DNA of 47,733 bases from Scatosoma sp045594025 (GTDB taxonomy: Bacteria > Bacillota > Clostridia > Christensenellales > Borkfalkiaceae): NCBI GenBank assembly GCA_045594025.1, contig JAZNXS010000047.1, positions 1 to 47,733 on the forward strand, written 5' to 3'. This document shows, piece by piece, positions 8,413 through 17,678 of the stretch (positions within the stretch are counted from its first letter, which is position 1; each line of letters opens with the position of its first letter). The translations under genes and the position numbers were made by a program. Under the pieces are notes generated by a model. That model did no database searches, was not told where the DNA came from, and worked only from the letters and a program-made list of their open reading frames with translations.

Positions 8413-9417
8413 TTATTTGCCGGAATTTTCAAAAAATAGTTTTGAAGTGACCGCTTTTAATGCCGAGGACGGCGTTACTTCGCCGCATTTTATGGCACTA
8501 ATCGCGCTGTATACCCCATCGTAAAGATTCAGCAACCGATCTTTCCCAAACTTCGCCGCCTGCTCTCTATTCTTACGCGCTGCATATTCCTTAATGCCCA
8601 GCGCCGCCGCAACTTCTTTATCGCCGCCTTTGCAAAGAGAGGTTTCATACAGCCCTTTAAAATAGGACGCCAACGAGGATAAGAGCGACGTTTCGTTAAA
8701 GCCCCTCGTCGAAAGATCCTTCATGACACGCATATACGCCGAATAATTTTTCCTTGCCAGCGCATTTGCCAGTTCATATATCTTATACTCTGCATCCGGA
8801 TAAACAAGAGAATCTACGATTTCATCCGTCAGCCGAGTCACTCCTGTCGCCGCACAATAACCAAGTAATTTCTCCGTTTCTTTAGCAATTCTCGCCATGT
8901 CGTACACGCAATAGGACGCCAGCTTTCCGCACGTCACGCCGTCCGCGTATAAGCCCGCGCGCTTGCAAGTCACGTAAATCCATTTCTTGATGGTCTCTTC
9001 GTCCGATCTTGCGCAATCGACGTAGGTTACGTTCGGCTTTTTACTAAGCGCCGCCGTACCTGCCTTGCCTTTACCGCCATTGACAATCAACAAAATGCTG
9101 TGCATGGGCGGATCGTCGAACAACGGTTGTAAATAGGTTTCGTATTCCTTCTCCGTGGGATAAAACTCCGACACGCGCACGACTCGTCTTTCGCTGACAA
9201 ACGGGAAACAGTTTACCGCATCGACCAACGATTTCAGCTTATCGCCTTTGAGCGAGCCCCCGTCAAACGACGCATAATCAAGGGTGGCCTCTTGCAAAAA
9301 GCGCTCTTTAATTAGCGCCTCGCCCTTTTCACGGAAATATACTTCCTCGCCTTCAAATAGGTAAACGGGCTGTGCGCCGTTGTCATCTGTAAATTTTTTA
9401 AACTCTACGTATTTCAC
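8413..9417 (-). CDS. holA: DNA polymerase III, delta subunit (clamp loader)
   Basis: 334 residues. It starts with GTG at 9417, placed correctly after GGGAGGTGAC. Delta opens the beta sliding clamp within the clamp-loader complex. The N-terminal segment PVYLFEGEEVYFREKGEALI is the usual delta opening (degenerate ATPase fold without Walker motifs), followed by a VDAVNCFPFVSERRVVRV strand-turn typical of the family, and the C-terminal collar helices (LSSLASYFKGLYE, then KCGEVTPSSALKAV). The order comEC-holA is common in Firmicutes, which supports the call. It has its own promoter overlapping the putative comEC terminator. Confidence 0.92.
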   Translation of the reverse strand: MKYVEFKKFTDDNGAQPVYLFEGEEVYFREKGEALIKERFLQEATLDYASFDGGSLKGDKLKSLVDAVNCFPFVSERRVVRVSEFYPTEKEYETYLQPLFDDPPMHSILLIVNGGKGKAGTAALSKKPNVTYVDCARSDEETIKKWIYVTCKRAGLYADGVTCGKLASYCVYDMARIAKETEKLLGYCAATGVTRLTDEIVDSLVYPDAEYKIYELANALARKNYSAYMRVMKDLSTRGFNETSLLSSLASYFKGLYETSLCKGGDKEVAAALGIKEYAARKNREQAAKFGKDRLLNLYDGVYSAISAIKCGEVTPSSALKAVTSKLFFENSGK

Positions 9418-9430
9418 GCCGTCACCTCCC

Positions 9431-9467
9431 TATGCTATATTATAGCATACCCCAAAGAAAAAAGCAA
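9431..9467 (-). promoter_or_regulatory. holA promoter with palindromic -10 region
   Basis: TTGCTT (9462-9467), a 17-nt spacer and TATAAT (9439-9444) on the minus strand, about 20 nt upstream of the GTG start. A perfect 19-bp palindrome, TATGCTATA-T-TATAGCATA (9431-9449), covers the -10 hexamer and could be an operator or a short 5' hairpin. Confidence 0.7.
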
Positions 9468-9510
9468 GGAATTCACGCAAGTTTCTTTTTGCGCGCATCC
9501 CCTGCTTTTT
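9459..9510 (-). terminator. possible weak terminator of comEC
   Basis: On the minus strand AAAAAGCAGGGG (9499-9510) can pair with CCTTGCTTTTT (9459-9469), with one G-T wobble, and runs into TTTTTCTTT. The loop is long (about 29 nt), so the call is tentative; it overlaps the holA -35. Confidence 0.35.
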
Positions 9511-9530
9511 ATCCGTTTTTTACCCATACT

Positions 9531-11180
9531 TTATAAATTCAACCCGACCATGGTTATGCCAAATGCTAAAATGCACACGCATGCCAGTATATAGCGGAGC
9601 GATTTTCTTAAATCCCATTTATCCGTAAAAAATACACAAGCGAATAGATAAGGAATCATTGCCGCCGCGGAAATGCGCAATCCGACAATTGCAAACGAGG
9701 AAAAATCCATCGTTTGGAAAATCAGCAACAGTACCGACCAAATCACTTTGGGAACGTACAGCACGACAAAGGAGAATGCCGTCGGAAAAAGACAAGCCAC
9801 GAACACAAACAGTAATAACAACGAGAAAGCGCTACTGATTAGCGGCACGAAAAGGCAATTTAACAAGAGCGCCCAACCCGACACGTAACCAAAGTAATAT
9901 AAGAGCAGCGGCAACGTGAATATCTGCGCCGCCAAAGTGACCGAGAGAAAGGAAACGCCTGCGCGAAGCGCGCGTTCTGCGATACCAAGCGGCGCGGTAT
10001 CCCCGTCCTCCCCCGTTATTTCCTTCTTCCTTGTAAACAGTTTTCGTAGTTTGCAAATTAGTTCATCGCATACCTGGCCTATCGGTTTTGATAAAAATGC
10101 AATTCCGAGACAAGCCGCGAAAGACAACTGAAAACCGAGCTCGAATAAGGCGGTAGGCGTGAATAGCAAAATGCAAATGGCAGCCAATGCCAATGATTCC
10201 AGAAAATCTGCCTTCATGCGCAACAGCTTTGCCGCATAAGTGACTAAGCATATCACCGACGCCCTAACCACGGATGCAGAAAATCCACATACCCCTGCGT
10301 AGACAAAGAGAATGAGGAATATCCCCAACCACTCTCCCATAGCAGGTAATTTCTTCAACGGCTTGAACAACAGCAAACAGAACCCAAATAACGCGCCTAC
10401 GTGCAAACCGGACACGGCGAATATATGCGCAATTCCACCCTTTCGTATATTGTCGTACAATTCCGCGTCTATCCCTGCCGTTTCACCAAGCAATACCGCC
10501 TTTGTCACCGCCGCAGACGTCTTGTCCATCCCTGCGGATATAACCTCCTCCATTCGGTTGCGTATTGCATGAAAGAGGTGGAAACGCTTTCCTACAATTT
10601 CGCCCGTCTCCGTCCATACTTCATAGCAAACGTCGTCCCCAATCGCTTGTATATACGAAGAAAAATTATCGGCGTTTACCTTTCTTGTCCTAATATTTCC
10701 ACGCACCAAAACCTTATCGCTAAGCGATACATTTTCGCAAAATGCATTAGGCAGGTACGCGACGAGTCGTTTATTAATCCGTTCTTCGCCAATCGTTACG
10801 TCCTCCAATACTAAGCCCGTCCAAGCACCGTTATATTCCTTATCGCAAACGTAGCCGACGGCATAGCCGTTTCCGCTTGCGTTGTTTTCCGCGCTAAAAT
10901 CAGAGATCTGCGATGAAAAGGAAAGAAATCCCAAAAAGAAAGAACATCCCAACATAAGCACCGCAAAAGCAGTGGATAACACTCTTTCTTTATTATGGCA
11001 AAAGAAAAATGGGAACGCCGCTACGGGTAAACCTAGTAATAACCACAACGTTGATACGCCTTTGCATAGATGATAAAACCCAAAAGCTATCCCAAAACAA
11101 AGAAAAACGGCAACAAAAAAGACAGGACGGAAATTGAAAAGTTTCATCCCTGCTTGCCTGTCTTTTTCTACCATATCCAT
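9531..11180 (-). CDS. comEC: ComEC/Rec2-type competence membrane channel, short form
   Basis: 549 residues. ComEC carries single-stranded DNA across the membrane during transformation. The N-terminal helices and an OB-like DUF4131 segment (about 30-190) are followed by the polytopic competence domain with the hallmark HIFAVSGLHVGALFG near residue 250, and later helices through residue 549. The protein stops there: the C-terminal metallo-beta-lactamase-like nuclease domain found in most ComEC proteins of 700-800 residues is missing. The first ATG is 6 nt after the stop of the upstream regulator gene; GGGAG lies 13 nt before it, which is long, and a Met at residue 12 is the alternative start. 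Cotranscribed with the tandem-HTH gene. Confidence 0.85.
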   Translation of the reverse strand: MDMVEKDRQAGMKLFNFRPVFFVAVFLCFGIAFGFYHLCKGVSTLWLLLGLPVAAFPFFFCHNKERVLSTAFAVLMLGCSFFLGFLSFSSQISDFSAENNASGNGYAVGYVCDKEYNGAWTGLVLEDVTIGEERINKRLVAYLPNAFCENVSLSDKVLVRGNIRTRKVNADNFSSYIQAIGDDVCYEVWTETGEIVGKRFHLFHAIRNRMEEVISAGMDKTSAAVTKAVLLGETAGIDAELYDNIRKGGIAHIFAVSGLHVGALFGFCLLLFKPLKKLPAMGEWLGIFLILFVYAGVCGFSASVVRASVICLVTYAAKLLRMKADFLESLALAAICILLFTPTALFELGFQLSFAACLGIAFLSKPIGQVCDELICKLRKLFTRKKEITGEDGDTAPLGIAERALRAGVSFLSVTLAAQIFTLPLLLYYFGYVSGWALLLNCLFVPLISSAFSLLLLFVFVACLFPTAFSFVVLYVPKVIWSVLLLIFQTMDFSSFAIVGLRISAAAMIPYLFACVFFTDKWDLRKSLRYILACVCILAFGITMVGLNL

Positions 11181-11186
11181 TTGTCG

Positions 11187-11642
11187 TTATATTCTCCCTA
11201 ATATTTCATCCAACGGTTTATCTAATAGTGCCGCAATTTTCATTAAAATTGCCGTTTCCGGCATAGCGCCTACCTTAAACCAACGTGAAAGCGTTGCTTG
11301 ACGTACACCTAATCGCTTTGCCAACTTATAATACGTATATCCCTTTTCATCCATATACCGCAATAAATAAGAAATGAGTTTTTTCTGTGCAACATCTATA
11401 GTAACGTTCGATTTACCTATCTTTTCCTCTTCCGAATACTCCAAGCCTAAAATATAATCTATACTGACCTTAAAATAGTTTGCTAACACCAACAACGATT
11501 TTGCGTTAGGGTACGTTGTGCCACGCAACCAATTATATATAGATTTACGTTCAATCCCCGTTTCCTCTGCCAATTCGCCATAATCTTTTCCTGCAAACGA
11601 CATTAAATCCGTTAATCTTGTCACAAAAATTGAAGAAGACAT
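11187..11642 (-). CDS. regulator with two XRE-type helix-turn-helix domains
   Basis: 151 residues from the ATG at 11642, which follows AAAGGAT at good spacing; longer readings upstream lack a site. It contains two HTH_XRE domains in series: the first about residues 6-65 (GELAEETGIERKSIYNWLRG), the second about 90-150 (YKLAKRLGVRQATLSRWFKVG, ending LDKPLDEILGRI). No sensor domain follows. Two DNA-binding domains in one chain suggest it reads a tandem or asymmetric site. The stop codon is 6 nt from the comEC start, so the regulator and ComEC are made from one transcript; whether it controls competence is only suggested by position. Confidence 0.85.
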   Translation of the reverse strand: MSSSIFVTRLTDLMSFAGKDYGELAEETGIERKSIYNWLRGTTYPNAKSLLVLANYFKVSIDYILGLEYSEEEKIGKSNVTIDVAQKKLISYLLRYMDEKGYTYYKLAKRLGVRQATLSRWFKVGAMPETAILMKIAALLDKPLDEILGRI

Positions 11643-11742
11643 AATAATATCCTTTTGTGTAATATTGATACTATTATGCTCTACTTGGTGCTCCAATAGA
11701 AAATTTGCGACAAATTAAAACTATTTTACCCTTTTGAAAAAT

Positions 11743-11770
11743 AAAAAACTGCGAAATTTCGCAGTTTTTT
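11743..11770 (-). terminator. terminator of the DUF4011 helicase gene
   Basis: A 28-bp perfect palindrome (11-bp arms AAAAAACTGCG and CGCAGTTTTTT around AAATTT), 23 nt after the helicase stop codon and with a T-run on the minus strand. Confidence 0.9.
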
Positions 11771-11793
11771 ATTGAATTCATTTTATAGCGAGA

Positions 11794-14700
11794 TTACGCC
11801 AAAGAAATTCTATCCGAAACGGAACGAACAAACATACCCTTTTCCTCGCCGAGGGTTACGCAATCGTTGACGTAAGCGGCAAATTTATCCGAGGGCTTTG
11901 CTAAACGGAATACGGAAGCGACGATCGTTTGAATCTCTTCCATATACAGCGCTACCTTATCCTCCAGCGCGCCGCGAATAACGGAAATCACCTCGTACGG
12001 CGTGTAGTCGGTTTCGTGCTTCCGCAGCGTTTCCCCCGATTCCACACGGTACTTATCATAGCCGATGTTCTTATCCGTCTTGCGGTAATATTCCATACCC
12101 ATGATCTTTTCGTACTTAAAGCCGCAGAGCGCAATCAACGCCTGCATACGGCTTTCCACCTTTGCGCCATACTTCGTGATACCAAGGCTTGACAAGCATC
12201 TGCGAATCAGGAAATCGTAAGAAATCGGCTCTTCTGCCGCCACAATCGCCTTTAATCGCGCCAAAATTTCCTTGTCGTTTTCCCCTGAGGTTACGTAGTT
12301 TGCGTTCTCTGCAAGCTCTTGCAAGGTCGCTCTCTTATACGCCTTTTTATAGCGATTAAGTTCTGCGCCCCCCTTCTTATCCGCGCCCGTCAATTTATCC
12401 AAAAGGTCTTTAATTTTCTTGATTTCGCGCTTGGGATTGTTGTAATAGTTCACGGCGTACAACCTTAACACGTTCCAGTTGTTGCGCTTTAACGTTTGAA
12501 TTTGCATAACGTTGCGATCCTTGACGGAGAAACGGCTGGGCGTATCGCACATGATTGCCAAAATAAAGCGTTTTCTATCCTTAGGATCGATGACCGCCAC
12601 GTCAATCTTAAAGCCCGAAGCGCCCACGTCGTAACGGCAATCGTAGCCGTAGGATGCCAGCTCTTCCGCGATGTATTTTCCGATCCCGTCTTTCTTCTTC
12701 ACTACGTTCGCAGCGGAAATGGCAAGATTTGTTCTGCCCTTTTGTGCAAAGTCGAGGAAGGCCTTCAAGCCCATTACGCCTCTCGATTTCGTCTTGGAAA
12801 GATCGATCATCGCGCCCGTCATGGACGAGAATACCACCATTTCTTCACGCGCACGCGAAACGGCTACGTTGAGTCGTCTCCAACCGCCCGTTTGATTCAA
12901 AGGCCCGAAATTAAGGGAAATTCTGCCCAGTTTATCAGGACCGTAGCATACCGAGAAGAGAATGACGTCACGTTCGTCACCCTGCACGTTTTCCAAGTTC
13001 TTGACAAACAGCGGCTCTTCTCTATCGTACGCAACGCTTTCCAGCTTACGTTCGGAAATCGCTAACGAAAGCTTACGCTCGATATATTCCTTCTGCACGT
13101 TGCTGAACGTAACGACGCCAAGGCTGTGCTTGCTTTCCTTGGGGTCGGAAAGACGGCGCAATACCTCTTTCACCAGTGCGTCGCCTTCCTCCTTATTACG
13201 CTTGGTCATGCCACGATCGTACATACCGTTTTCCACGTATACGAAGCTGACCTTGCTCGCCAAACTATCAGGCGAAGGGAAAGTGCAGAGTCTGTTTTCA
13301 TAGTACATTGCATTAGAAAATGCAATCAAGCTTTCATGCTTACTTCTATAATGCCACGTCAAGTGACGCTGAGGCATATTAATAGCAAGGCAATCGTCTA
13401 AGACGCTTTCCATATCCTCGTTTTCAAGGTTATCCTCGTCCACGTACGTCGTATTGAAGAACATCGTGGGCGGCAACTGCTTGGGATCCCCAACGATAAT
13501 CACTGCCTTACCTCTCGCAATCGAGCAAATCGCCTCTGCGGTAGGAATCTGGGACGCTTCGTCGAAAATAACGAGGTCAAACAGTCCGTTTTCTCCTTTC
13601 ATATACTGAGAAACGGTGATCGGACTCATCAGCATACAAGGTGCAAGCGTTTTCATGAGCTCCGGCGTTTCGTCGAACAGACGGCGCAAGCCCATACCTC
13701 TTAAATTACTCTTGGCCATACGGCGGAAGTTTGCCGCCTCCAACGCAAGCGTACCCTCTGTATTGTCCGTCGGCAAACGGGAAATCAGTTTGGAACGAAT
13801 ATGCTCTTTGGTCATGCGCGCAAATTCTTCCATTGTCATGCGCAAGCTTTCCGCTTTCTCTTCAAGCACCGCAGCCGAGAATCCAGCCAACGTAGGATCC
13901 AGAGGAATGTTCGTTTGCAAGAAATTCTTATAAATATTCTTTTCAAAGCTTTCAATGATGTTTTCACTGGTAACCGAGCCGTTTTCCAAAGCGTCCGTAA
14001 TGAACGTGAGCCCCGCTTCATCCAAAGCCTTTGCCGTTCTCTTATACATACTCCAGCTGGCAAGCATGTCAATATTCTCGATCAGTGCCCCTGCTTTTGC
14101 CGTGTAAACGTCCAAAACCTCGTCCATGGGTACCTTGTCTCTGTTCGCTTCGGTCACTTCGAGGAAACTTTCCTCCGCCTCCTTAAAGCTATCTACCGAG
14201 CGCATCAAGCCGTTTAATACGGGCGCCGAATAACCGTTCGCCGCGCGAATGCACATGCTGTTAAAGCTATCGGCGTTGTAGTCCATGAACACCGTGCCGC
14301 ACATATTATGCAACTCGTACAAATCTTTCAAGAAGTTCTTTCGAGCATTGAAATAATCCACTCTGCCAAACGCAAGGGTGAAATATTGCGAGAGCTTGGT
14401 ATTCGAGCGAATGGTCGCCATCGCGCCGTAAATTTCGTATACCGTTTTCAAAAGCTGCACAACTTCCTCTCTATCCAAAGAGCCGTTGGCCACTTTCGTA
14501 AGCTTTTTCGCCACCGCTTTTGCGCTTCTGTTCCTTTCGTAATCCGTTTTGCCTGCGTCGAGCCATTCGCCAAGCTCTTTGTATTCCTTGGAAATATCGA
14601 TCAGCTTCTTACAGCTTGCAAAATACTTCGTAAGGTTGGCGTCCAAGCGTTTGTTTGCGTTAAAGAAAGCGTAGAATTCCTCCTCGTTTTCCTTAAAATA

Positions 14701-17445
14701 TTTGTTCAGCGCGCCGCTTTGTAAACGTTTTGCAATTTCATACAAGGTTTCCAGTTTCTTTCTCGTCAGCATACTGATATTCTGACGGTAAAGTTCCAAA
14801 AACAGCGCGATATAATTCTTCAAATGCTTGATTTCCGCAATTACGACCTCGGACGCGCAATAAATGGAATCGCGTACCTTTAAATCGTATTCGGTGATAT
14901 TGACGTTGGCAAAAGGCGATTTACTAACGCCGCCACATTCCTTTGCTGCCGCGGCGGCTTGCGTCATCATGCGCTCGTAATCCTCAATCTTATCCTTCGT
15001 CAGACCATCGTAAAACGTGCTCTCGATATTCATAATATCGGGCGCGTTTTTATTCTTCAAGCAAATGAGTAACGCCTCGTAAACAGATACCCCCAAACGA
15101 CGCTTTTTATGCAACGCCGTCATCGGCTCCGTCAAGTCCTTTTTTAAACGGGAAATGGCGCTCGACTTCTCGGAAAGCCCCACTTTCTCCTGCGCACCTG
15201 CAAGCATTAACGTATTTTGCAGCTTTTGAACGACTTCCGTTTTGTTCGTCTTGTTGGAATGCAATTCCAAACAGAAATCACCAAGCCCTAACGAATCCAA
15301 ACGCTTCTTAACCACCGACAAAGCCGCCTGCTTTTCCGCTACGAACAGCACTCTTCTGCCATCATTTAAAGCATTCGCGATGATGTTGGTAATCGTTTGC
15401 GATTTACCCGTACCCGGAGGCCCGTGCAAAACAAAACTCTTGCCCTTTTGCGACAGCGCAATCGCGCCCCACTGCGACGCATCCGCAGGCAATGGCGTCA
15501 AGGTCGTCTCTGGCTCGTGCTCGTCTTCTTTCAGCGTTTCCTCTAACCCGCCGCCGACAAGGACAGAGTTTTCTAAAAGCGCCTCTATGATTTTATTTTT
15601 GGAAAATTCCGTAATGTTTTGACGCAGGTCGTTCCACATCTGATAACGCGCAAACGAGAACGCCGCCAAATATACGTCGTCGATAACCTCCCAATTGCGC
15701 ATTTTGACCACTTCCACACGCACCATGGCCAAGATCTCGGAAATTTTTAAGCCCTGAATCGCATCCGCAAGGCCGCGAATGTCAATGTTAAATTCCTGCT
15801 TTAAGTATTCCAGCAGCGTTAAGTTAACAGAAGGCTCTTCATCCGTTAATACGACCGAATAGCCACTGCCGCCCTTGCTCTTTTTGATCTGTGCGGGCAT
15901 CAACACAAGCGGCGCGAATTTCTCCTCCCCCTCTTCTTTGGAATACCATTTCAAAAAGCCCAATGCCAAATACAGTATTTTTGCGCCCGATTCCTCGTAC
16001 GCCTCTTTGTTTTTACGCAATAATCTGCCAGCCGACTCAGCAAGCGTATTTGCGTCTAAATACGTACGCAATAGCCCCGATTTATTCTCCAACTCAATCA
16101 GCTCGCGCATGCGTCTGACTTCCGCGCTAATACCGAATTTTTCCACGGTGGAGGAAAGCGATTTTACCTCATCCGTAGCAGGCGCTAAAATCAACTCGTC
16201 CTCTTCCACGAATGCGTCCAACGTCTTGTCGCCGCCGACGCTCAAAATGCGGAACGCCGATTTCGAAGGAGAGAAATTGAGCAAGCTGTTTTTCATGGAA
16301 AGATCCAGCAATCTGCGTTCCCATTGCTTATCCTTGGTCTGCTCAGCATCCAAAGCAAGTTTTTGCGTTTCGCGCAAATCCTTAGGCGCTGCATCAGGAG
16401 ACATATCCTCCTCGGAAAGCACCTCATAGCCCCTTACCGTCTTTGCGCGAAGAGGCAACGCCATCACCTTGGAAATACGGCAACGACGCACGTCCACGTA
16501 ACGATCGTAATACCCATCGTGTAATTTTTGTCTAAAATGACTCTCCGACGTAGAATACGCCGCATTTTTATCCGAGAACAAATCCTCTACATCAAAACAG
16601 CTGACGTTATTGATTCCTTCCGCTACGTATGCGTCCAAACGCTGTAAGTCGTCGGAAACGGTGTCCAAGAAACAGTTATCGTACAGCCATACGCCGCAAG
16701 CGATTCCTTTTTCGCCAAAAATCACGATAGGATGGAGTCCCAGGCTCTCTAAGCACGAGGAAGCAAACAACGCCATTTCCAAAGCGCTTGCCTTTTTCGT
16801 CGAAATTATCTTCGTACCTGCCCCTGCCATAACGGGTTTCGTAATATCCGCAGGCGTCTTCGTCACGGAGAAGCGACGGAATACCGCATACAGCGCCGCA
16901 ATAATACGTCGAATCGCATTTTTATCATTTCCAATATAGCCGCCAAGCTCGCAAGGTGTGTTCCACTTTTTCAACTGAGAAAGAATATCCGCGCGAACAC
17001 GAGCGCAATCGCCAAGCTTAGGACGAACAAAGGACGCCAACAATTCCGCGTCGCCGTCAATCCCCTGCCAATAATCGAAAGGCAGTGCCGTCACCGTCCA
17101 TTCCTTGACCAAAATCACTTTCTTTTCCTTGCGCAAGGTTACGGTGATCTTTTCTTCCGCAACCGTTTCCAATCCTGAAAAATAAAGGGGGGAGAGCAAG
17201 TTGTCAAGCTCAACCTCGATTGCACTTTCGAACGGAACGTCCAACTCCTTCTCGCAAGGCAAAATAATTCCATTTTGCCCGGTTACGCATAAAAGCAGAC
17301 CTTCTATCGTTTCTTCCCCTGTATTTTTTACTTGCAAAGAGGAAAAGAGCATTCTGCGCGCGAAATAGTCCGCATACGAAACTACCTGCAGCGGCTCACC
17401 GTGTAGGCTTAAAATTTCTTCCAGTTTTCTCGATTTTTGCGCCAT
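11794..17445 (-). CDS. DUF4011 superfamily I helicase with C-terminal PD-(D/E)xK-type nuclease and DUF3320
   Basis: 1883 residues from the ATG at 17445 (after GCGGAGA; the TTG five codons earlier overlaps that site). Order of parts: an N-terminal region with a transglutaminase-like segment near 225-260, DUF4011 near 372 (RRLLDLSMKNSLLNFSPSKS), SF1 Walker A HGPPGTGKSQT near 673, Walker B FDEASQIPTAEA near 1293, GDPKQLPPT near 1322, WHYRSKHESL near 1363, VQGDERDVILFS near 1490, and motif VI AVSRAREE near 1530. A restriction-endonuclease-like domain (SGFKIDVAVID, near 1613) and a DUF3320-like tail follow. Related DUF4011-helicase-Vsr proteins have been listed as phage-defence candidates; here the gene sits alone among housekeeping genes. 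In the transglutaminase-like segment the usual Cys and His positions read Ser and Ile, so that part is probably inactive. Confidence 0.88.
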   Translation of the reverse strand: MAQKSRKLEEILSLHGEPLQVVSYADYFARRMLFSSLQVKNTGEETIEGLLLCVTGQNGIILPCEKELDVPFESAIEVELDNLLSPLYFSGLETVAEEKITVTLRKEKKVILVKEWTVTALPFDYWQGIDGDAELLASFVRPKLGDCARVRADILSQLKKWNTPCELGGYIGNDKNAIRRIIAALYAVFRRFSVTKTPADITKPVMAGAGTKIISTKKASALEMALFASSCLESLGLHPIVIFGEKGIACGVWLYDNCFLDTVSDDLQRLDAYVAEGINNVSCFDVEDLFSDKNAAYSTSESHFRQKLHDGYYDRYVDVRRCRISKVMALPLRAKTVRGYEVLSEEDMSPDAAPKDLRETQKLALDAEQTKDKQWERRLLDLSMKNSLLNFSPSKSAFRILSVGGDKTLDAFVEEDELILAPATDEVKSLSSTVEKFGISAEVRRMRELIELENKSGLLRTYLDANTLAESAGRLLRKNKEAYEESGAKILYLALGFLKWYSKEEGEEKFAPLVLMPAQIKKSKGGSGYSVVLTDEEPSVNLTLLEYLKQEFNIDIRGLADAIQGLKISEILAMVRVEVVKMRNWEVIDDVYLAAFSFARYQMWNDLRQNITEFSKNKIIEALLENSVLVGGGLEETLKEDEHEPETTLTPLPADASQWGAIALSQKGKSFVLHGPPGTGKSQTITNIIANALNDGRRVLFVAEKQAALSVVKKRLDSLGLGDFCLELHSNKTNKTEVVQKLQNTLMLAGAQEKVGLSEKSSAISRLKKDLTEPMTALHKKRRLGVSVYEALLICLKNKNAPDIMNIESTFYDGLTKDKIEDYERMMTQAAAAAKECGGVSKSPFANVNITEYDLKVRDSIYCASEVVIAEIKHLKNYIALFLELYRQNISMLTRKKLETLYEIAKRLQSGALNKYFKENEEEFYAFFNANKRLDANLTKYFASCKKLIDISKEYKELGEWLDAGKTDYERNRSAKAVAKKLTKVANGSLDREEVVQLLKTVYEIYGAMATIRSNTKLSQYFTLAFGRVDYFNARKNFLKDLYELHNMCGTVFMDYNADSFNSMCIRAANGYSAPVLNGLMRSVDSFKEAEESFLEVTEANRDKVPMDEVLDVYTAKAGALIENIDMLASWSMYKRTAKALDEAGLTFITDALENGSVTSENIIESFEKNIYKNFLQTNIPLDPTLAGFSAAVLEEKAESLRMTMEEFARMTKEHIRSKLISRLPTDNTEGTLALEAANFRRMAKSNLRGMGLRRLFDETPELMKTLAPCMLMSPITVSQYMKGENGLFDLVIFDEASQIPTAEAICSIARGKAVIIVGDPKQLPPTMFFNTTYVDEDNLENEDMESVLDDCLAINMPQRHLTWHYRSKHESLIAFSNAMYYENRLCTFPSPDSLASKVSFVYVENGMYDRGMTKRNKEEGDALVKEVLRRLSDPKESKHSLGVVTFSNVQKEYIERKLSLAISERKLESVAYDREEPLFVKNLENVQGDERDVILFSVCYGPDKLGRISLNFGPLNQTGGWRRLNVAVSRAREEMVVFSSMTGAMIDLSKTKSRGVMGLKAFLDFAQKGRTNLAISAANVVKKKDGIGKYIAEELASYGYDCRYDVGASGFKIDVAVIDPKDRKRFILAIMCDTPSRFSVKDRNVMQIQTLKRNNWNVLRLYAVNYYNNPKREIKKIKDLLDKLTGADKKGGAELNRYKKAYKRATLQELAENANYVTSGENDKEILARLKAIVAAEEPISYDFLIRRCLSSLGITKYGAKVESRMQALIALCGFKYEKIMGMEYYRKTDKNIGYDKYRVESGETLRKHETDYTPYEVISVIRGALEDKVALYMEEIQTIVASVFRLAKPSDKFAAYVNDCVTLGEEKGMFVRSVSDRISLA

Positions 17446-17507
17446 ATCTGTTCTCCGCAATCCTATTTTATAAAATAAAATGGATTGAACCTTTGATTTT
17501 CTATTCT

Positions 17508-17536
17508 ATTATACACGCCGCATGAAAAAAAATCAA
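17508..17536 (-). promoter_or_regulatory. promoter of the DUF4011 helicase gene
   Basis: TTGATT (17531-17536), a 17-nt spacer and TATAAT (17508-17513) on the minus strand, about 60 nt before the start codon. Confidence 0.75.
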
Positions 17537-17577
17537 CCTTGTGGACGATATTTTTCGTCTTTTTTTAATACAATGCG

Positions 17578-17606
17578 AAAAAAAAGACGCAGCAACTCCG
17601 CGTCTC
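17578..17606 (-). terminator. terminator after the Amidase_6 gene
   Basis: AGACGC (17585-17590) pairs with GCGTCT (17600-17605); on the minus strand the hairpin runs into eight T. It is 73 nt after the stop codon, and nothing else is visible between. Confidence 0.75.
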
Positions 17607-17678
17607 TCCATTATTTTTGCGCAATTTTGCGCGCATTTCTTAAAAATGACCATACCATGTATGCGATCAATCTCAGAG

